64,000 nt of DNA from Labedella populi (GTDB taxonomy: Bacteria > Actinomycetota > Actinomycetes > Actinomycetales > Microbacteriaceae), in the NCBI RefSeq assembly GCF_004078655.1, contig NZ_RZNC01000002.1, positions 1-64,000 on the forward strand, written 5' to 3'. Shown piece after piece: positions 55,900-64,000 of the stretch. Both the position numbers and the translations under genes were made by a program. The notes beneath the pieces are model-generated. The model did not search any database. It was not told the origin of the DNA and saw only the letters and a program-made list of their open reading frames with translations. Every line of letters begins with the position of its first letter. The first letter of the stretch is position 1.

Positions 55900-57168
55900 A
55901 TGACGTCGAACACGCCAGACCACGAGAACTCGCCCCGCGAGACGTCGCCCGACGGATCGTTCGTCGAGGATCAGCAGTCGTTCGTCGCGGATCAACAGTC
56001 GCATGAGGACACGAACCTCGACGCGGTGCGGCAGGGCGGCGCGAACGAGGGAGAGTACGACGCGGGAGTGAACGCAGCAGCGGAACACGCCCCGGACCGC
56101 GAGGCGGCCGGAGTGCCCGCCGAGCCGGTGCAGCCCGCGACGCCGGCCGAGGTCTACGAGGCTCCGGTCGCTTCCGGCACGTCCTCCTCCACCTCCACCT
56201 CTCCCTCTACGTCTTCGTCGGCGCGTTCCGACGATCTCGCGGGGGAGGAGCGTGAGCCGTATCCGATCGGTGCGACGGACGCGGAGCCGGCGCCGGCAAC
56301 CGAAGGCCCGCGTGGCGAGGAGATCGTCATCGATTACGGAGCCCACCAGGAATCCGACGCAGACTCCGAGCCCCCGCTCACGAAGCCGTCCCCGGACGAA
56401 GAGCACCACCCGTACCCGCCGCAGGCCCTCGGAGAGCCGGCAGCCGTAGGCGCGGGCGCCGGCGTCGCCGCGGTCGCGGCGACGGGAGCGGCGGGCCCAG
56501 CGACCGCGCCACTCGACCGTGACCTTTCAGCAGACGACGGGGACGACCGCGCCGACGGCACCGGCCGCTCCGGTTCCGACTCCCGCTCCGGTTCCGACTC
56601 CGACGCCGCGCAGCGCCCCGTCTACGTGCAGGCTCCCACTCCGCCCAAGAAGAAGGGCAACCGTGGCTTCGGTGTGCTCGTCGGGCTCCTTACCACCCTG
56701 GTCTTCGGTGCCCTCTACTTCGCGGCGCTGCTGCTGACGCCGCTCGTCGCGGGCGAATCCGTCGACTACGCCGCGGCGAGCACCGCGATCCTCACGAGCG
56801 CGGCGTTCTACGTCCCCGTCGTCGTGTTCTTCCTGGCCTGGGTACTGCTCATCGTCGTGCTGACGCGAGCATCGTGGTGGGGTTATGTCATCGGCGCTCT
56901 CGTCGTCGCCCTGATCACGTACGCGGGGGCCCTCGGTGGCGCGCTCATCCAGAACGCGTACGAGGTCGCGCCGTCGCAAGTGCCGTCGTTCCTGCTCGCT
57001 CAGGCTCTCAGCCCGGCCGCCGTGCTCGCGTTCGTCATCGCACGGGAAGTCCCGATCTGGTTCGGCGTCTGGGTCGGCAAGCGCGGGCGCGTCGTACGCC
57101 AGCGCAACGTCGAGGCCCGCGAGGAGTACGAGCGCGTGCTCGAAGCGGGTCCCGCCGCTCGGGCCTGA
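55900..57168 (+). CDS. Acidic-tailed multi-span membrane protein
   Basis: A 422-residue protein from ATG 55900, with CGGGAG upstream. The first ~230 residues are acidic, Ala/Pro/Ser-rich and disordered, then four membrane segments: FGVLVGLLTTLVFGALYFAA, FYVPVVVFFLAWVLLIVVLT, WGYVIGALVVALITYAGALG and AQALSPAAVLAFVIAREVPI. The short C-terminal tail is basic. The membrane part resembles actinobacterial DUF-type proteins of unknown role. A perfect terminator follows. Confidence 0.75.
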   Translation: MTSNTPDHENSPRETSPDGSFVEDQQSFVADQQSHEDTNLDAVRQGGANEGEYDAGVNAAAEHAPDREAAGVPAEPVQPATPAEVYEAPVASGTSSSTSTSPSTSSSARSDDLAGEEREPYPIGATDAEPAPATEGPRGEEIVIDYGAHQESDADSEPPLTKPSPDEEHHPYPPQALGEPAAVGAGAGVAAVAATGAAGPATAPLDRDLSADDGDDRADGTGRSGSDSRSGSDSDAAQRPVYVQAPTPPKKKGNRGFGVLVGLLTTLVFGALYFAALLLTPLVAGESVDYAAASTAILTSAAFYVPVVVFFLAWVLLIVVLTRASWWGYVIGALVVALITYAGALGGALIQNAYEVAPSQVPSFLLAQALSPAAVLAFVIAREVPIWFGVWVGKRGRVVRQRNVEAREEYERVLEAGPAARA

Positions 57169-57178
57169 CCCGAGGACG

Positions 57179-57214
57179 CGACCCGCGATGGGCAGCGATC
57201 CCCATCGCGGGTCG
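57179..57214 (+). terminator. Terminator after the acidic membrane-protein gene
   Basis: A perfect 14-bp stem (57179-57192 with 57201-57214, 8-base loop). Confidence 0.8.
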
Positions 57215-57228
57215 TGTCGGCTGTCGAC

Positions 57229-57234
57229 TAGCGT
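57229..57234 (+). promoter_or_regulatory. Candidate -10 of the phosphatase-kinase cluster
   Basis: TAGCGT, with start near 57241 and a leader of ~43 bases before GTG 57284. Confidence 0.4.
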
Positions 57235-57283
57235 GGCGGATGGGGTCCGCTGCCGCGTACAGGCCCTCGGGAAGGACGCTCGC

Positions 57284-58114
57284 GTGGACAATCGAATCCT
57301 GATCGCCGACGAACGGTCGGAGATCTCGATCGCCGCTGCGGGGAGGACGGAGACGGGCCCGGTGAGGGCCGTCAACGAGGACAGTCTCTTCAGCGCGGCG
57401 CCCGTGTTCGCCGTCGCGGACGGTCTGGGCGGGCATCATCGCGGCGACCTCGCCAGTCGAGCGATGGTCGAGCAGCTCGGCCTGAGCGTGAGGCCGGGGC
57501 GGCCCACCGCTCCCGACGCGATCTTCACGGCCATCACGGCGGCCAACGCGACGGTCCGGGCCTGGAGCACACGAGGCGGGATCGCCGGCACGACGATCGC
57601 GGGTGTCGCTCTCGTGAGCCTTTCCACGCAGATCGACCTGCACTGGATGGTGTTCAATATCGGCGATTCCCGGGTGTACTTGCGCGACGAGCGCGGACTG
57701 CGCCAGGTGACGGTCGACCACTCGGCGGTGCAGGAGCTGCTCGACGACGGCTCGATCACGCGCGAGCAGGCAGCAGCGCACCCCGACCGGAATGTCGTGA
57801 CTCGCGCGGTCGGCGTCGAGGACGACGCCGACCCGGACGTGTGGCTCATCCCGGTGTCCGGCAGGCAGACCTTCGTCATCTGCTCCGACGGCCTCACGCG
57901 CGACGTCTCCGAGGCCGAGATCGTCGCCGACCTCGACGCCGGCCCGGAGAACGCCGCCTCCGCGCTCGTCGAGCGTGCGATCCGCCAGGGGTCGCGCGAC
58001 AACGTGACCGTCGTCGTCGTGGACGCCGTCAGCACCGACACCGGCCCGCACCGCCCGGGGTACGCCGACGACAGGGCGCTCGGCGTCCTCGAAGAGACTC
58101 TTCCCAGAACATGA
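57284..58114 (+). CDS. PP2C-family Ser/Thr protein phosphatase
   Basis: A 276-residue phosphatase from GTG 57284, with GGAAGGA upstream. PP2C motifs: GPVRAVNEDSLFSAAPVFAV near 26-45 and ADGLGGHHRGDLAS near 46-59 (metal aspartate), NIGDSRVYLRDERGLRQVTV near 124, VICSDGLTRDVSE near 200, and RDNVTVVVVDA near 244. It would reverse the action of the kinase three genes on. Confidence 0.92.
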   Translation: MDNRILIADERSEISIAAAGRTETGPVRAVNEDSLFSAAPVFAVADGLGGHHRGDLASRAMVEQLGLSVRPGRPTAPDAIFTAITAANATVRAWSTRGGIAGTTIAGVALVSLSTQIDLHWMVFNIGDSRVYLRDERGLRQVTVDHSAVQELLDDGSITREQAAAHPDRNVVTRAVGVEDDADPDVWLIPVSGRQTFVICSDGLTRDVSEAEIVADLDAGPENAASALVERAIRQGSRDNVTVVVVDAVSTDTGPHRPGYADDRALGVLEETLPRT

Positions 58115-58125
58115 GGTCATGACGC

Positions 58126-59187
58126 ATGCCCGCTTTCCGTTACCGTCCGGCCGTCACCCCCGAGTGGCTCGCCATCGCCGCGCCGGGGTGCCTGCTCGCC
58201 GTGCGCCTGGAGGTCACGAGTGAGCGGATCGAGCCGCTCGTCGCCCTCGCGCGCGGTGGCTCGACGGTCCAGGAACTCCTCGACGCGCTGACGTCGTCGG
58301 GGCTCACCAACACTCCCTCCTTCGTTCTCGCCTTCTGGATGCCCGGCCGACTCGAGGGCGACGGGGTGGGCATCGTCGCTCGAGGCGAGGGCCGCGCACT
58401 CGTCTCGACGCGCACGGGCGACGAGACGGTAGAGGCGCGCGGTTTCGCGAGCTGGACGGAGCGGCACATCGACGCCGTCACGGCCGTCTCCTTCGAGCTC
58501 GGCGACGCGGGGACCCACGCCGTCGAGCTCGAGCTCGACGGCGGGTCCGTGTGGGTGTCCCGGATAACCGCGACGGACGACGACGAGACCCCCATCGACG
58601 ACGACGACCCCGTCGATGGTCAGACGATCGCCCGTCCATCACGCGCGGTACTCGCGGCGCGCGCCGCTGCCGAGACGCCACCCGGTCCTCCCGTTCCCCG
58701 GGCGCCGGCCGCGCCTTCCCTCCCGTTGCACGACTCGTCCCTGCCCGCCGACACGCTCGGTGACCACGACGGCCTCACGGTGCTCGCCGAGGACCTCCGC
58801 GCCGCCCGCCAGGGGGCGCACGTCCAGGCTGCAACACCCCCGTCTTTCGCCGTGCAGCGGTACGAGCTCGAGCTGCCGTCGGGTTCGCGACAGCCCCTCG
58901 ACGTGCCCGTCGTCCTCGGACGCGCCCCGAGTGTCGCGGGAGTGCCGGCGTCCGCGCTTCCGCACCTCGTCACGCTCGTGGGTGACGACATCTCGCGGAA
59001 CCACGTCCGCATCGCCGTGGAGGGCGGAACGGTCGTCGTGACGGATCTCCACTCCTCGAACGGCACGATCGTCGTCGTCCCGGGCCGTGCGCCCGAGAAG
59101 CTGCGAGGTGGAGAGCCGACTCCCGTGACCTCTGGGACGCAAGTCGATCTCGGCGGCGGCGTCACGATGCGTGTGCGGGCGGTGTGA
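58126..59187 (+). CDS. FHA-domain protein
   Basis: A 353-residue protein from ATG 58126, 11 bases after the phosphatase gene. The C-terminal FHA domain (~residues 245-350) has the phosphothreonine-binding pattern VVLGRAPSVAG, ISRNHVRIAVEGGTVVVTDL and HSSNGTIVVV. The N-terminal ~160 residues form an unrecognised mixed domain, and the middle is Pro/Ala-rich. It probably reads the kinase's phosphorylation. It overlaps the kinase gene by four bases. Confidence 0.88.
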   Translation: MPAFRYRPAVTPEWLAIAAPGCLLAVRLEVTSERIEPLVALARGGSTVQELLDALTSSGLTNTPSFVLAFWMPGRLEGDGVGIVARGEGRALVSTRTGDETVEARGFASWTERHIDAVTAVSFELGDAGTHAVELELDGGSVWVSRITATDDDETPIDDDDPVDGQTIARPSRAVLAARAAAETPPGPPVPRAPAAPSLPLHDSSLPADTLGDHDGLTVLAEDLRAARQGAHVQAATPPSFAVQRYELELPSGSRQPLDVPVVLGRAPSVAGVPASALPHLVTLVGDDISRNHVRIAVEGGTVVVTDLHSSNGTIVVVPGRAPEKLRGGEPTPVTSGTQVDLGGGVTMRVRAV

Positions 59188-60917
59188 CGGTGCGTCGTGC
59201 CCCCACGAGCCCGCCGGACATCCCCGGACTGACCTTCCTCCGCCCTTTGGGATCCGGCGGCTTCAGCGACGTCTACCTCTATGAGCAGGAGCTGCCACGG
59301 CGAGAGGTGGCGGTCAAAGTTCTGGCTGCCGAGACGATCGACGACCGGTCCCGCTCGGCCTTCGTGGGCGAGGCGAATCTCATGGCCCAGCTCTCGGCGC
59401 ACCCGTACATCGTGACGATCTACGGCGCGGCCGTCGCAGCCGACGGTCGCCCCTATTTCGTGATGGAATACTGCGCCGGGCCGAGCCTCGCCGAGCAGTA
59501 TAAGGACCACCGCTTTACCGTCGCCGACGCGCTGCGCACGGGCGTGCGCGTGTCGAGTGCCGTCGCGACGGCGCATGCTGCGGGCATCCTCCATCGCGAC
59601 ATCAAGCCGGCGAACGTTCTCACCAACGCGTACGGCTGGCCGGCGCTCACCGACTTCGGCATCTCCGCGGCGCTCGAACCCGACCACGCGCATGCCGGAC
59701 TGGTGCCCGTGACGGGAACGTCGGCGGGGGAGCCCGACGGCGGCACGAGCCCCACGATCGGGATGTCGATCCCGTGGTCGCCACCCGAGATGTTCGCCGA
59801 TCACCCGCAGACGGACGTGCGCAGCGACGTCTTCTCGCTCGCGGCCACGATCTACACGTTGCTCGCCGGTCACACACCGTTCGAGGTGCGCGGCAGGCCC
59901 AATGGGATGGTCGATCTCATCGGACGCATCGAGCGCGGCACCGTGACGCCGCTCGAGGACGATCGTCCCGACATCCCCCGATCGTTGCTCCTCGTGCTCG
60001 CCCGAGGCATGGCCGTCGACCCAGCGTCCCGCTACGACTCCGTGCTGGATTTCGCCCGGGCCTTGCAGGGCGTCGAACTCGAGCTGTCGTTCAGTCCCAC
60101 GACGATCGATGTGCCGAACCTCGCGATCCCGTCGAGCGCGCGGCCCGAGAGCGGCGATCCCGATGCGACCCGCATGCGCGACATCCGTACCGTCGAGGCG
60201 CAGGCCCCGGGGAACGCTCCCGCCGGCCGCATCACGGCCCCGGGCCAGAAGGCGACGGGCCAGGCCGCGACAGGCCAGGCCGCGATGAGCCAGGCCGCGA
60301 CGAACCAGGATGCGAGGGGGGCCGACGATCCGACGATCATCCGACGCCCTGTCATCGTGCAGCCGGCGGCGGCGTCGACGTCGCGTTCACCCGTCGGCGC
60401 ACCCCTCGGGCAGCGGACCGTCCGGGGCGCTGCTCCGACCGGTCCGCCCTCGACGCCCGGCGTGGATGACGAGACGGTTCGCGGAACGCGCCGCTCGACC
60501 GTGCGAGCGCGGCGCCGGTGGATCCCCACCGTCGTGATCGGCCTCGTGGTGCTCCTCGTCGGGGGAGCGGTGACCGCGGGCGTCGTCCTCGGTGGCGCCG
60601 AGGAGCCTGTCGAGACGACGGGGCCGATCGACGACGACCCCCTCCACGTGGAGGGAGTGCCGACGCCGGCGGCGGGCGACATCGCGGTCGGCGACGGCGG
60701 TACGTCCGTCGCCTTCTCATGGACGAACCCGGACGCCCGTGAGGGCGACCGCTACATCTGGCAGCGCACGGACGGGGTCGCCGGTGACAAGACACCGACG
60801 AGTACTCCGTCCGCGACCGTCGACGGCATCGAGCCGGGCGACGAGGTGTGCGTGTCCGTCTGGATCGTGCGCTCCGGCCGACAATCACCCGAACCTCTGG
60901 AGATGTGCACACAGTGA
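59184..60917 (+). CDS. Receptor-type Ser/Thr protein kinase
   Basis: A 577-residue kinase from GTG 59184. It has the glycine loop GSGGFSDVY (residues 23-31), Lys45 in VAVKVL, catalytic HRD in ILHRDIKPANVL (137-139) and DFG (157-159). The loop before SIPWSPPEMFAD is extended and Ser/Thr/Gly-rich. After ~300 residues comes a Pro/Gln/Ala linker with pentapeptide repeats, one membrane span (PTVVIGLVVLLVGGAVTAGV near 448) and an outside domain of ~100 residues with a fibronectin-like pattern (VAFSWTNPDAREGDRYIWQR). A sensory role at the wall is inferred. Confidence 0.93.
   Translation: MTVRRAPTSPPDIPGLTFLRPLGSGGFSDVYLYEQELPRREVAVKVLAAETIDDRSRSAFVGEANLMAQLSAHPYIVTIYGAAVAADGRPYFVMEYCAGPSLAEQYKDHRFTVADALRTGVRVSSAVATAHAAGILHRDIKPANVLTNAYGWPALTDFGISAALEPDHAHAGLVPVTGTSAGEPDGGTSPTIGMSIPWSPPEMFADHPQTDVRSDVFSLAATIYTLLAGHTPFEVRGRPNGMVDLIGRIERGTVTPLEDDRPDIPRSLLLVLARGMAVDPASRYDSVLDFARALQGVELELSFSPTTIDVPNLAIPSSARPESGDPDATRMRDIRTVEAQAPGNAPAGRITAPGQKATGQAATGQAAMSQAATNQDARGADDPTIIRRPVIVQPAAASTSRSPVGAPLGQRTVRGAAPTGPPSTPGVDDETVRGTRRSTVRARRRWIPTVVIGLVVLLVGGAVTAGVVLGGAEEPVETTGPIDDDPLHVEGVPTPAAGDIAVGDGGTSVAFSWTNPDAREGDRYIWQRTDGVAGDKTPTSTPSATVDGIEPGDEVCVSVWIVRSGRQSPEPLEMCTQ
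60242..60316. repeat. 15-bp tandem repeat in kinase linker
   Basis: Five imperfect 15-bp units, encoding GQKAT, GQAAT, GQAAM, SQAAT, NQDAR. Copy number is likely to vary between strains. Confidence 0.7.
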
Positions 60918-61648
60918 GCAACCCACGCATCGAATTCTGCGGGGAGTGGTACGACGTCCACCCGGACGAGCCCTTCTACATCGGCCGTGACGCCGACCTC
61001 GTGATCGACGAGAACCCCTTCCTCCATCGGCGTTTCCTCGCCGTGTCGAAGGAGAACGACCTCTGGTGGCTCGCCAACGTCGGAACGTTGCTGTCGGCGA
61101 CCGTGACCGACGACTCGGGTCAGGTGCAGGCGTGGCTCGCCCCGAACGCTCGCCTCCCCATCGTCTTCCCGACGCTCAACGTCCTCTTCAGCGCCGGGTC
61201 CACGACGTACGACTTCACCATCCATTCGACGTCGGACTACTTCGCGACGTCGCAGCTCACGTCGGCGTCGTCGGGGGAGACGACGGTCGGACCGATCACC
61301 CTCACGACGAGCCAGCGGTTGCTCGTCGTGGCGCTCGCCGAGGACATCCTCAAGCAGAACTCGCCAGGCCGCGGGGAGATCCCGGCATCGGCCGACGCCG
61401 CCGCGCGGCTCGGCTGGACGCAGACGGCGTTCAACCGGAAACTCGACAACGTGTGCGAAAAGCTCGACCGGCACGGCGTGCAGGGGCTCCGCGGCGGTCG
61501 GGGCAAGCTCGCGACGAATCGGCGTGCGCGTCTCGTCGAATACGCCGTCTCGACGCGGCTCGTGGACGCCGACGATCTGATCCTGCTCGACCGGAACGCC
61601 GACGACGCCGCGGAGTCGACGGCCGGTCTCGCGGAGCCTCCGGCCTGA
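60914..61648 (+). CDS. FHA-like domain fused to winged-helix-like C-terminus
   Basis: A 244-residue protein; GTG 60914 overlaps the kinase stop. The N-terminal half has an FHA-like pattern (FYIGRDADLVIDENPFLHRR and FLAVSKENDLWWLANVGTLL) but lacks the classical SxxH and SNG residues, replaced by PFLHRR and NVGT, so phosphothreonine binding needs testing. The C-terminal half (SQRLLVVALAEDILKQNSPG, AAARLGWTQTAFNRKLDNVC, EKLDRHGVQGLRGG) looks like a winged helix. It may carry the kinase signal to transcription. Confidence 0.8.
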   Translation: MSNPRIEFCGEWYDVHPDEPFYIGRDADLVIDENPFLHRRFLAVSKENDLWWLANVGTLLSATVTDDSGQVQAWLAPNARLPIVFPTLNVLFSAGSTTYDFTIHSTSDYFATSQLTSASSGETTVGPITLTTSQRLLVVALAEDILKQNSPGRGEIPASADAAARLGWTQTAFNRKLDNVCEKLDRHGVQGLRGGRGKLATNRRARLVEYAVSTRLVDADDLILLDRNADDAAESTAGLAEPPA

Positions 61649-61690
61649 GCCGAATGCGGAAGACCCGCCTGAACTGGGGGGGCGAAGCGG

Positions 61691-61720
61691 ACTCCGTCGG
61701 GCATGAGAGCCGGACGGAGT
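61691..61720 (+). terminator. Possible terminator before the giant surface gene
   Basis: An 8-bp perfect stem (61691-61698 with 61713-61720, 14-base loop) followed by GCGTGTTAGCGTTT. It overlaps a TAGCGT (61727-61732) that may promote the next gene. Confidence 0.4.
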
Positions 61721-61827
61721 GCGTGTTAGCGTTTCTTCCCGGGGGCCGCTCTGTGTCGTCGGGCGGCGTGCCGTCGGGCGACCGTGTCCGTGACGGCTGG
61801 AGACACGCGAAGCGCTGCCGAGGGGAT

Positions 61828-64000
61828 GTGACGGGGTTGGGGATACGCGCGTGGTTGCGCGGCCGGAAGGTCACCGCCTCCATCGTCGCCGTGTCCGTCC
61901 TCGTGGCCGTCCCCGTGTCGTTCGCGATCCTGCACGACGGCTTCCCCGTCACCGACGTCACGCTCGAGGCGAAGGACGTCTGGGTCACGAACGGCACGGA
62001 GCTGCTCGCGGGGCGGTTGAATCGCCAGATCGAGGAGCTCGACGCCGCGGTGCAGACGGTCTCGAACGAGATCGACGTGCTGCAGGACGGCGAGACCGTC
62101 GTCCTGCATGACCTCACCGGATCCACGATCGAGATGATCGATCCCTCGTTCACGACCCTCGTGGAGCAGACCGACATCCCGGCCGGCTCGAGCGTCGCCC
62201 TCGGTTCCACGACCCTCGCGGTGCTGTCGGTGGACGGGGAGCTCTGGACGACGGACGTGGAGTCGGGCCTGCAGCTCAGCACCGTCGACACCGATCCGAT
62301 CCTCGAACTCGGCATCGGGTCCCACGTCGCCGTGTCCTCGACCGGCACCGTGTTCGCGGTCTCCACGGAAGAGCGGGAACTGCATGTGCTGCCGTCGGAC
62401 GGCTCGGAGTCGTCGACGCAGAAGCTGCCGCCGCTCGAGGATGTCGAGATCGCCGCCGCCGGAGAGAAGCCCGTCATCTTCGACCGCACCGACAACCGCG
62501 TCGTCCGGGGCGACGGTTCGACGGTGGATCTGCCGGGCGAGGGCCTCGTGCTCCAGCAGTCGAGCGCGTCGGACGACGTGGCGCTCGTCGCGACGGGCGA
62601 CTCGCTCGTCGCGGTGCCGCTCGAGGGCGACGAAGCCCCCATGGTCGTCGACGCGAAGGTCGCGACCGCGTCCACAGAAGCCACGGACGTCGCGGCGCCG
62701 GTCAACCTGTCGGGCTGCTGGCACGGGGCGTGGTCGTCGTCGAGCCGGTACCTCGCCGTCTGCGACGAGACCGAGATCGACCGGCAGGACGTCGAGCCCA
62801 CGGCCGACGGGTCGCCGTTGATGTTCCGGGTGAACCGGCAGATCATCGCCCTCAACAACCTCTTCACCGGCGACATCTGGCTCGTCGACGCGAACATGCG
62901 ACTCGTGCAGAACTGGGAGGAGGTCACTCCTCCCGAGGAGGACGAGGGCGAGGAAGGCGACGAGAAGGCGTCTCGACAGTCGTTCGAGGACACGATCGCC
63001 GAACGCACCGACACCAACCGCGCCCCGCTCGCCCGCGACGACGACATCGGGGCGCGCCCCGGCCGCTCGACTGTCCTCCCGGTCCTCGACAACGACACCG
63101 ACCCCGACGGTGACGTGCTGACGGTGATCTCGGACACGGGCGTCTCCGAGTCCGACGGAACACTCGAATACATCGGCGGGGGGCGCGCGCTGCAGTTCAC
63201 TCCGGCGGAGTCGAAGACCTCCGGGACGATCTCGCTCCGGTACACGGTCTCGGACGGTCGCTCCGGCGGGGTCTCCACTGCATCACTGTCCATCCGCGTC
63301 GTTCCGTACGAACTCAACGAGGCGCCGGCGGAACAGCGCGTCGCCGCGTCCTCCGTCGAGTCGGGCCAGACCGTCTCGTACAACGTCCTCACGGACTGGC
63401 GCGATCCCGACGGGGACGACATCTACCTGAAGAGCGCCGCCTCCGAGGCGGGAGACCGCGTCCGCTTCTCACCGGACGGCTTCATCACGGTGACCCACTC
63501 GTCCGGACAGCTCGGCGTGCGTGACATCGTCTTCGTCGTCTCGGACGGGACGACCGACGCGACGGGACAGTTCGCGCTCGACGCGAAGCCCGCCGGGTCG
63601 ATGAACCCCGTCGGTACTCCCGATTTCGTGGACACCTTCGCGGGTCAAGCGGTCGAACTCGATGTGCTCGACAACGATGTCTCGCCCTCGGGAGCACCAC
63701 TCGCTCTCGTCGGTGCGGAGGCGCTCACGGGCGGGCTCGGCATCACCCCGAACACCGACACGGGCGTGCTCAACCTCTCGGCCGGCGCCCCGGGGACCTA
63801 CTACGTGAAGTACACGCTCTCCGCGGGCCCGAAGACGAGCGTCGGCCTCGCACGCCTTGACGTCAGGCAGGTTCCGGAGGAGATCGGTCGGCCCATCGCC
63901 GTCCGCGACACGCTCTATCTGCGTCCCAACGAGCCCACGAGCCTCGCGGTGCTGAACAACGACGTGTCGCCATCGGGCTCGGTCCTCGCGGTCCGCTCAC
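61828..64000 (+). CDS. Giant Ig-like/cadherin-like surface protein, 3' end cut by window edge
   Basis: An open frame runs from at least 61828 to the window edge (over 720 codons) with no stop. The start is uncertain: GTG 61828 (close to AGGGG) is listed; TTG 61837 or GTG 61753 are alternatives. One N-terminal signal anchor (VTASIVAVSVLVAVPVSFAI) is followed by a ~350-residue beta-rich region with a predicted propeller-like pattern, a short acidic linker (EEDEGEEGDE), then repeated Ig/cadherin-like units starting APLARDDDIGARPGRSTVLP with repeats of VLDNDTDPDGDVL, VLDNDVSPSGAPL and VLNNDVSPSGS. Actinobacterial relatives lie in kinase/MoxR/transglutaminase clusters. It is probably a wall-spanning adhesin or sensor. 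Confidence 0.85.
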   Translation, partial: MTGLGIRAWLRGRKVTASIVAVSVLVAVPVSFAILHDGFPVTDVTLEAKDVWVTNGTELLAGRLNRQIEELDAAVQTVSNEIDVLQDGETVVLHDLTGSTIEMIDPSFTTLVEQTDIPAGSSVALGSTTLAVLSVDGELWTTDVESGLQLSTVDTDPILELGIGSHVAVSSTGTVFAVSTEERELHVLPSDGSESSTQKLPPLEDVEIAAAGEKPVIFDRTDNRVVRGDGSTVDLPGEGLVLQQSSASDDVALVATGDSLVAVPLEGDEAPMVVDAKVATASTEATDVAAPVNLSGCWHGAWSSSSRYLAVCDETEIDRQDVEPTADGSPLMFRVNRQIIALNNLFTGDIWLVDANMRLVQNWEEVTPPEEDEGEEGDEKASRQSFEDTIAERTDTNRAPLARDDDIGARPGRSTVLPVLDNDTDPDGDVLTVISDTGVSESDGTLEYIGGGRALQFTPAESKTSGTISLRYTVSDGRSGGVSTASLSIRVVPYELNEAPAEQRVAASSVESGQTVSYNVLTDWRDPDGDDIYLKSAASEAGDRVRFSPDGFITVTHSSGQLGVRDIVFVVSDGTTDATGQFALDAKPAGSMNPVGTPDFVDTFAGQAVELDVLDNDVSPSGAPLALVGAEALTGGLGITPNTDTGVLNLSAGAPGTYYVKYTLSAGPKTSVGLARLDVRQVPEEIGRPIAVRDTLYLRPNEPTSLAVLNNDVSPSGSVLAVRS

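Overview
The window is high-GC DNA with short intergenic gaps, many GTG and TTG starts, and frequent 4-base stop/start overlaps. Gene content and small-protein families (DUF7882-like paralogs, DUF222-HNH, an Lhr-Nei2 pair, maltokinase) point to an actinobacterium, most likely Microbacteriaceae. No sequence search was possible, so family names rest on recognised motifs.

Layout. 1-3.85 kb: a MarR-type regulator, cut by the window edge, is divergent from a four-gene operon (NAD(P)-binding reductase, VOC ring-cleavage-type dioxygenase, carboxylesterase, luciferase-like monooxygenase) that resembles quinone/electrophile detoxification regulons. 4.1-8.8 kb: a small ORF, a membrane glycerophosphodiesterase, PPK2, a DUF808 membrane protein and an odd Atu4866-domain protein. 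8.8-13.2 kb: a stress-like island with four paralogs of one small protein family, a DUF2795 protein, two small orphan proteins and a manganese catalase. 13.2-32.5 kb: mostly single genes for repair and housekeeping (HAD, Nei2, Lhr, NUDIX, maltokinase, DEAD-box helicase, EVE, SprT-like, CGNR, DUF1697, TPR, spermidine-synthase-like). 32.5-40.3 kb: rpoB-rpoC, both with TTG starts, behind a near-consensus promoter and followed by tandem terminators. 40.6-54.9 kb: a complete monoderm type IV pilus locus (pilB, pilT, pilC, an HNH endonuclease gene, major pilin, three minor-pilin-like genes, pilD, pilM, pilN, pilO). 55-64 kb: two membrane proteins, then a PP2C phosphatase - FHA - Ser/Thr kinase - FHA/winged-helix - giant surface protein cluster; the last gene runs off the window.

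Functional links. The pilus genes give motors (PilB, PilT), platform (PilC), alignment complex (PilM, PilN, PilO), prepilin peptidase (PilD) and one major plus three minor pilins, with no secretin, as expected for a one-membrane cell. The kinase/phosphatase/FHA genes overlap by four bases where noted and probably act on the cell envelope with the giant Ig-like protein.

The strongest unexpected signal is regulatory. At least a dozen single genes between 0.5 and 32.5 kb have a TANNNT-like -10 hexamer exactly six bases (once seven) before the start codon, the arrangement of leaderless mRNAs. One such start drives a 27-codon ORF just ahead of the EVE-domain gene. Other points worth checking are the four-paralog cluster around the Mn catalase, a barrel-less amidohydrolase shell fused to an Atu4866 domain, a 26-bp exact duplication in the rpoC terminator region, and the endonuclease gene inside the pilus locus.
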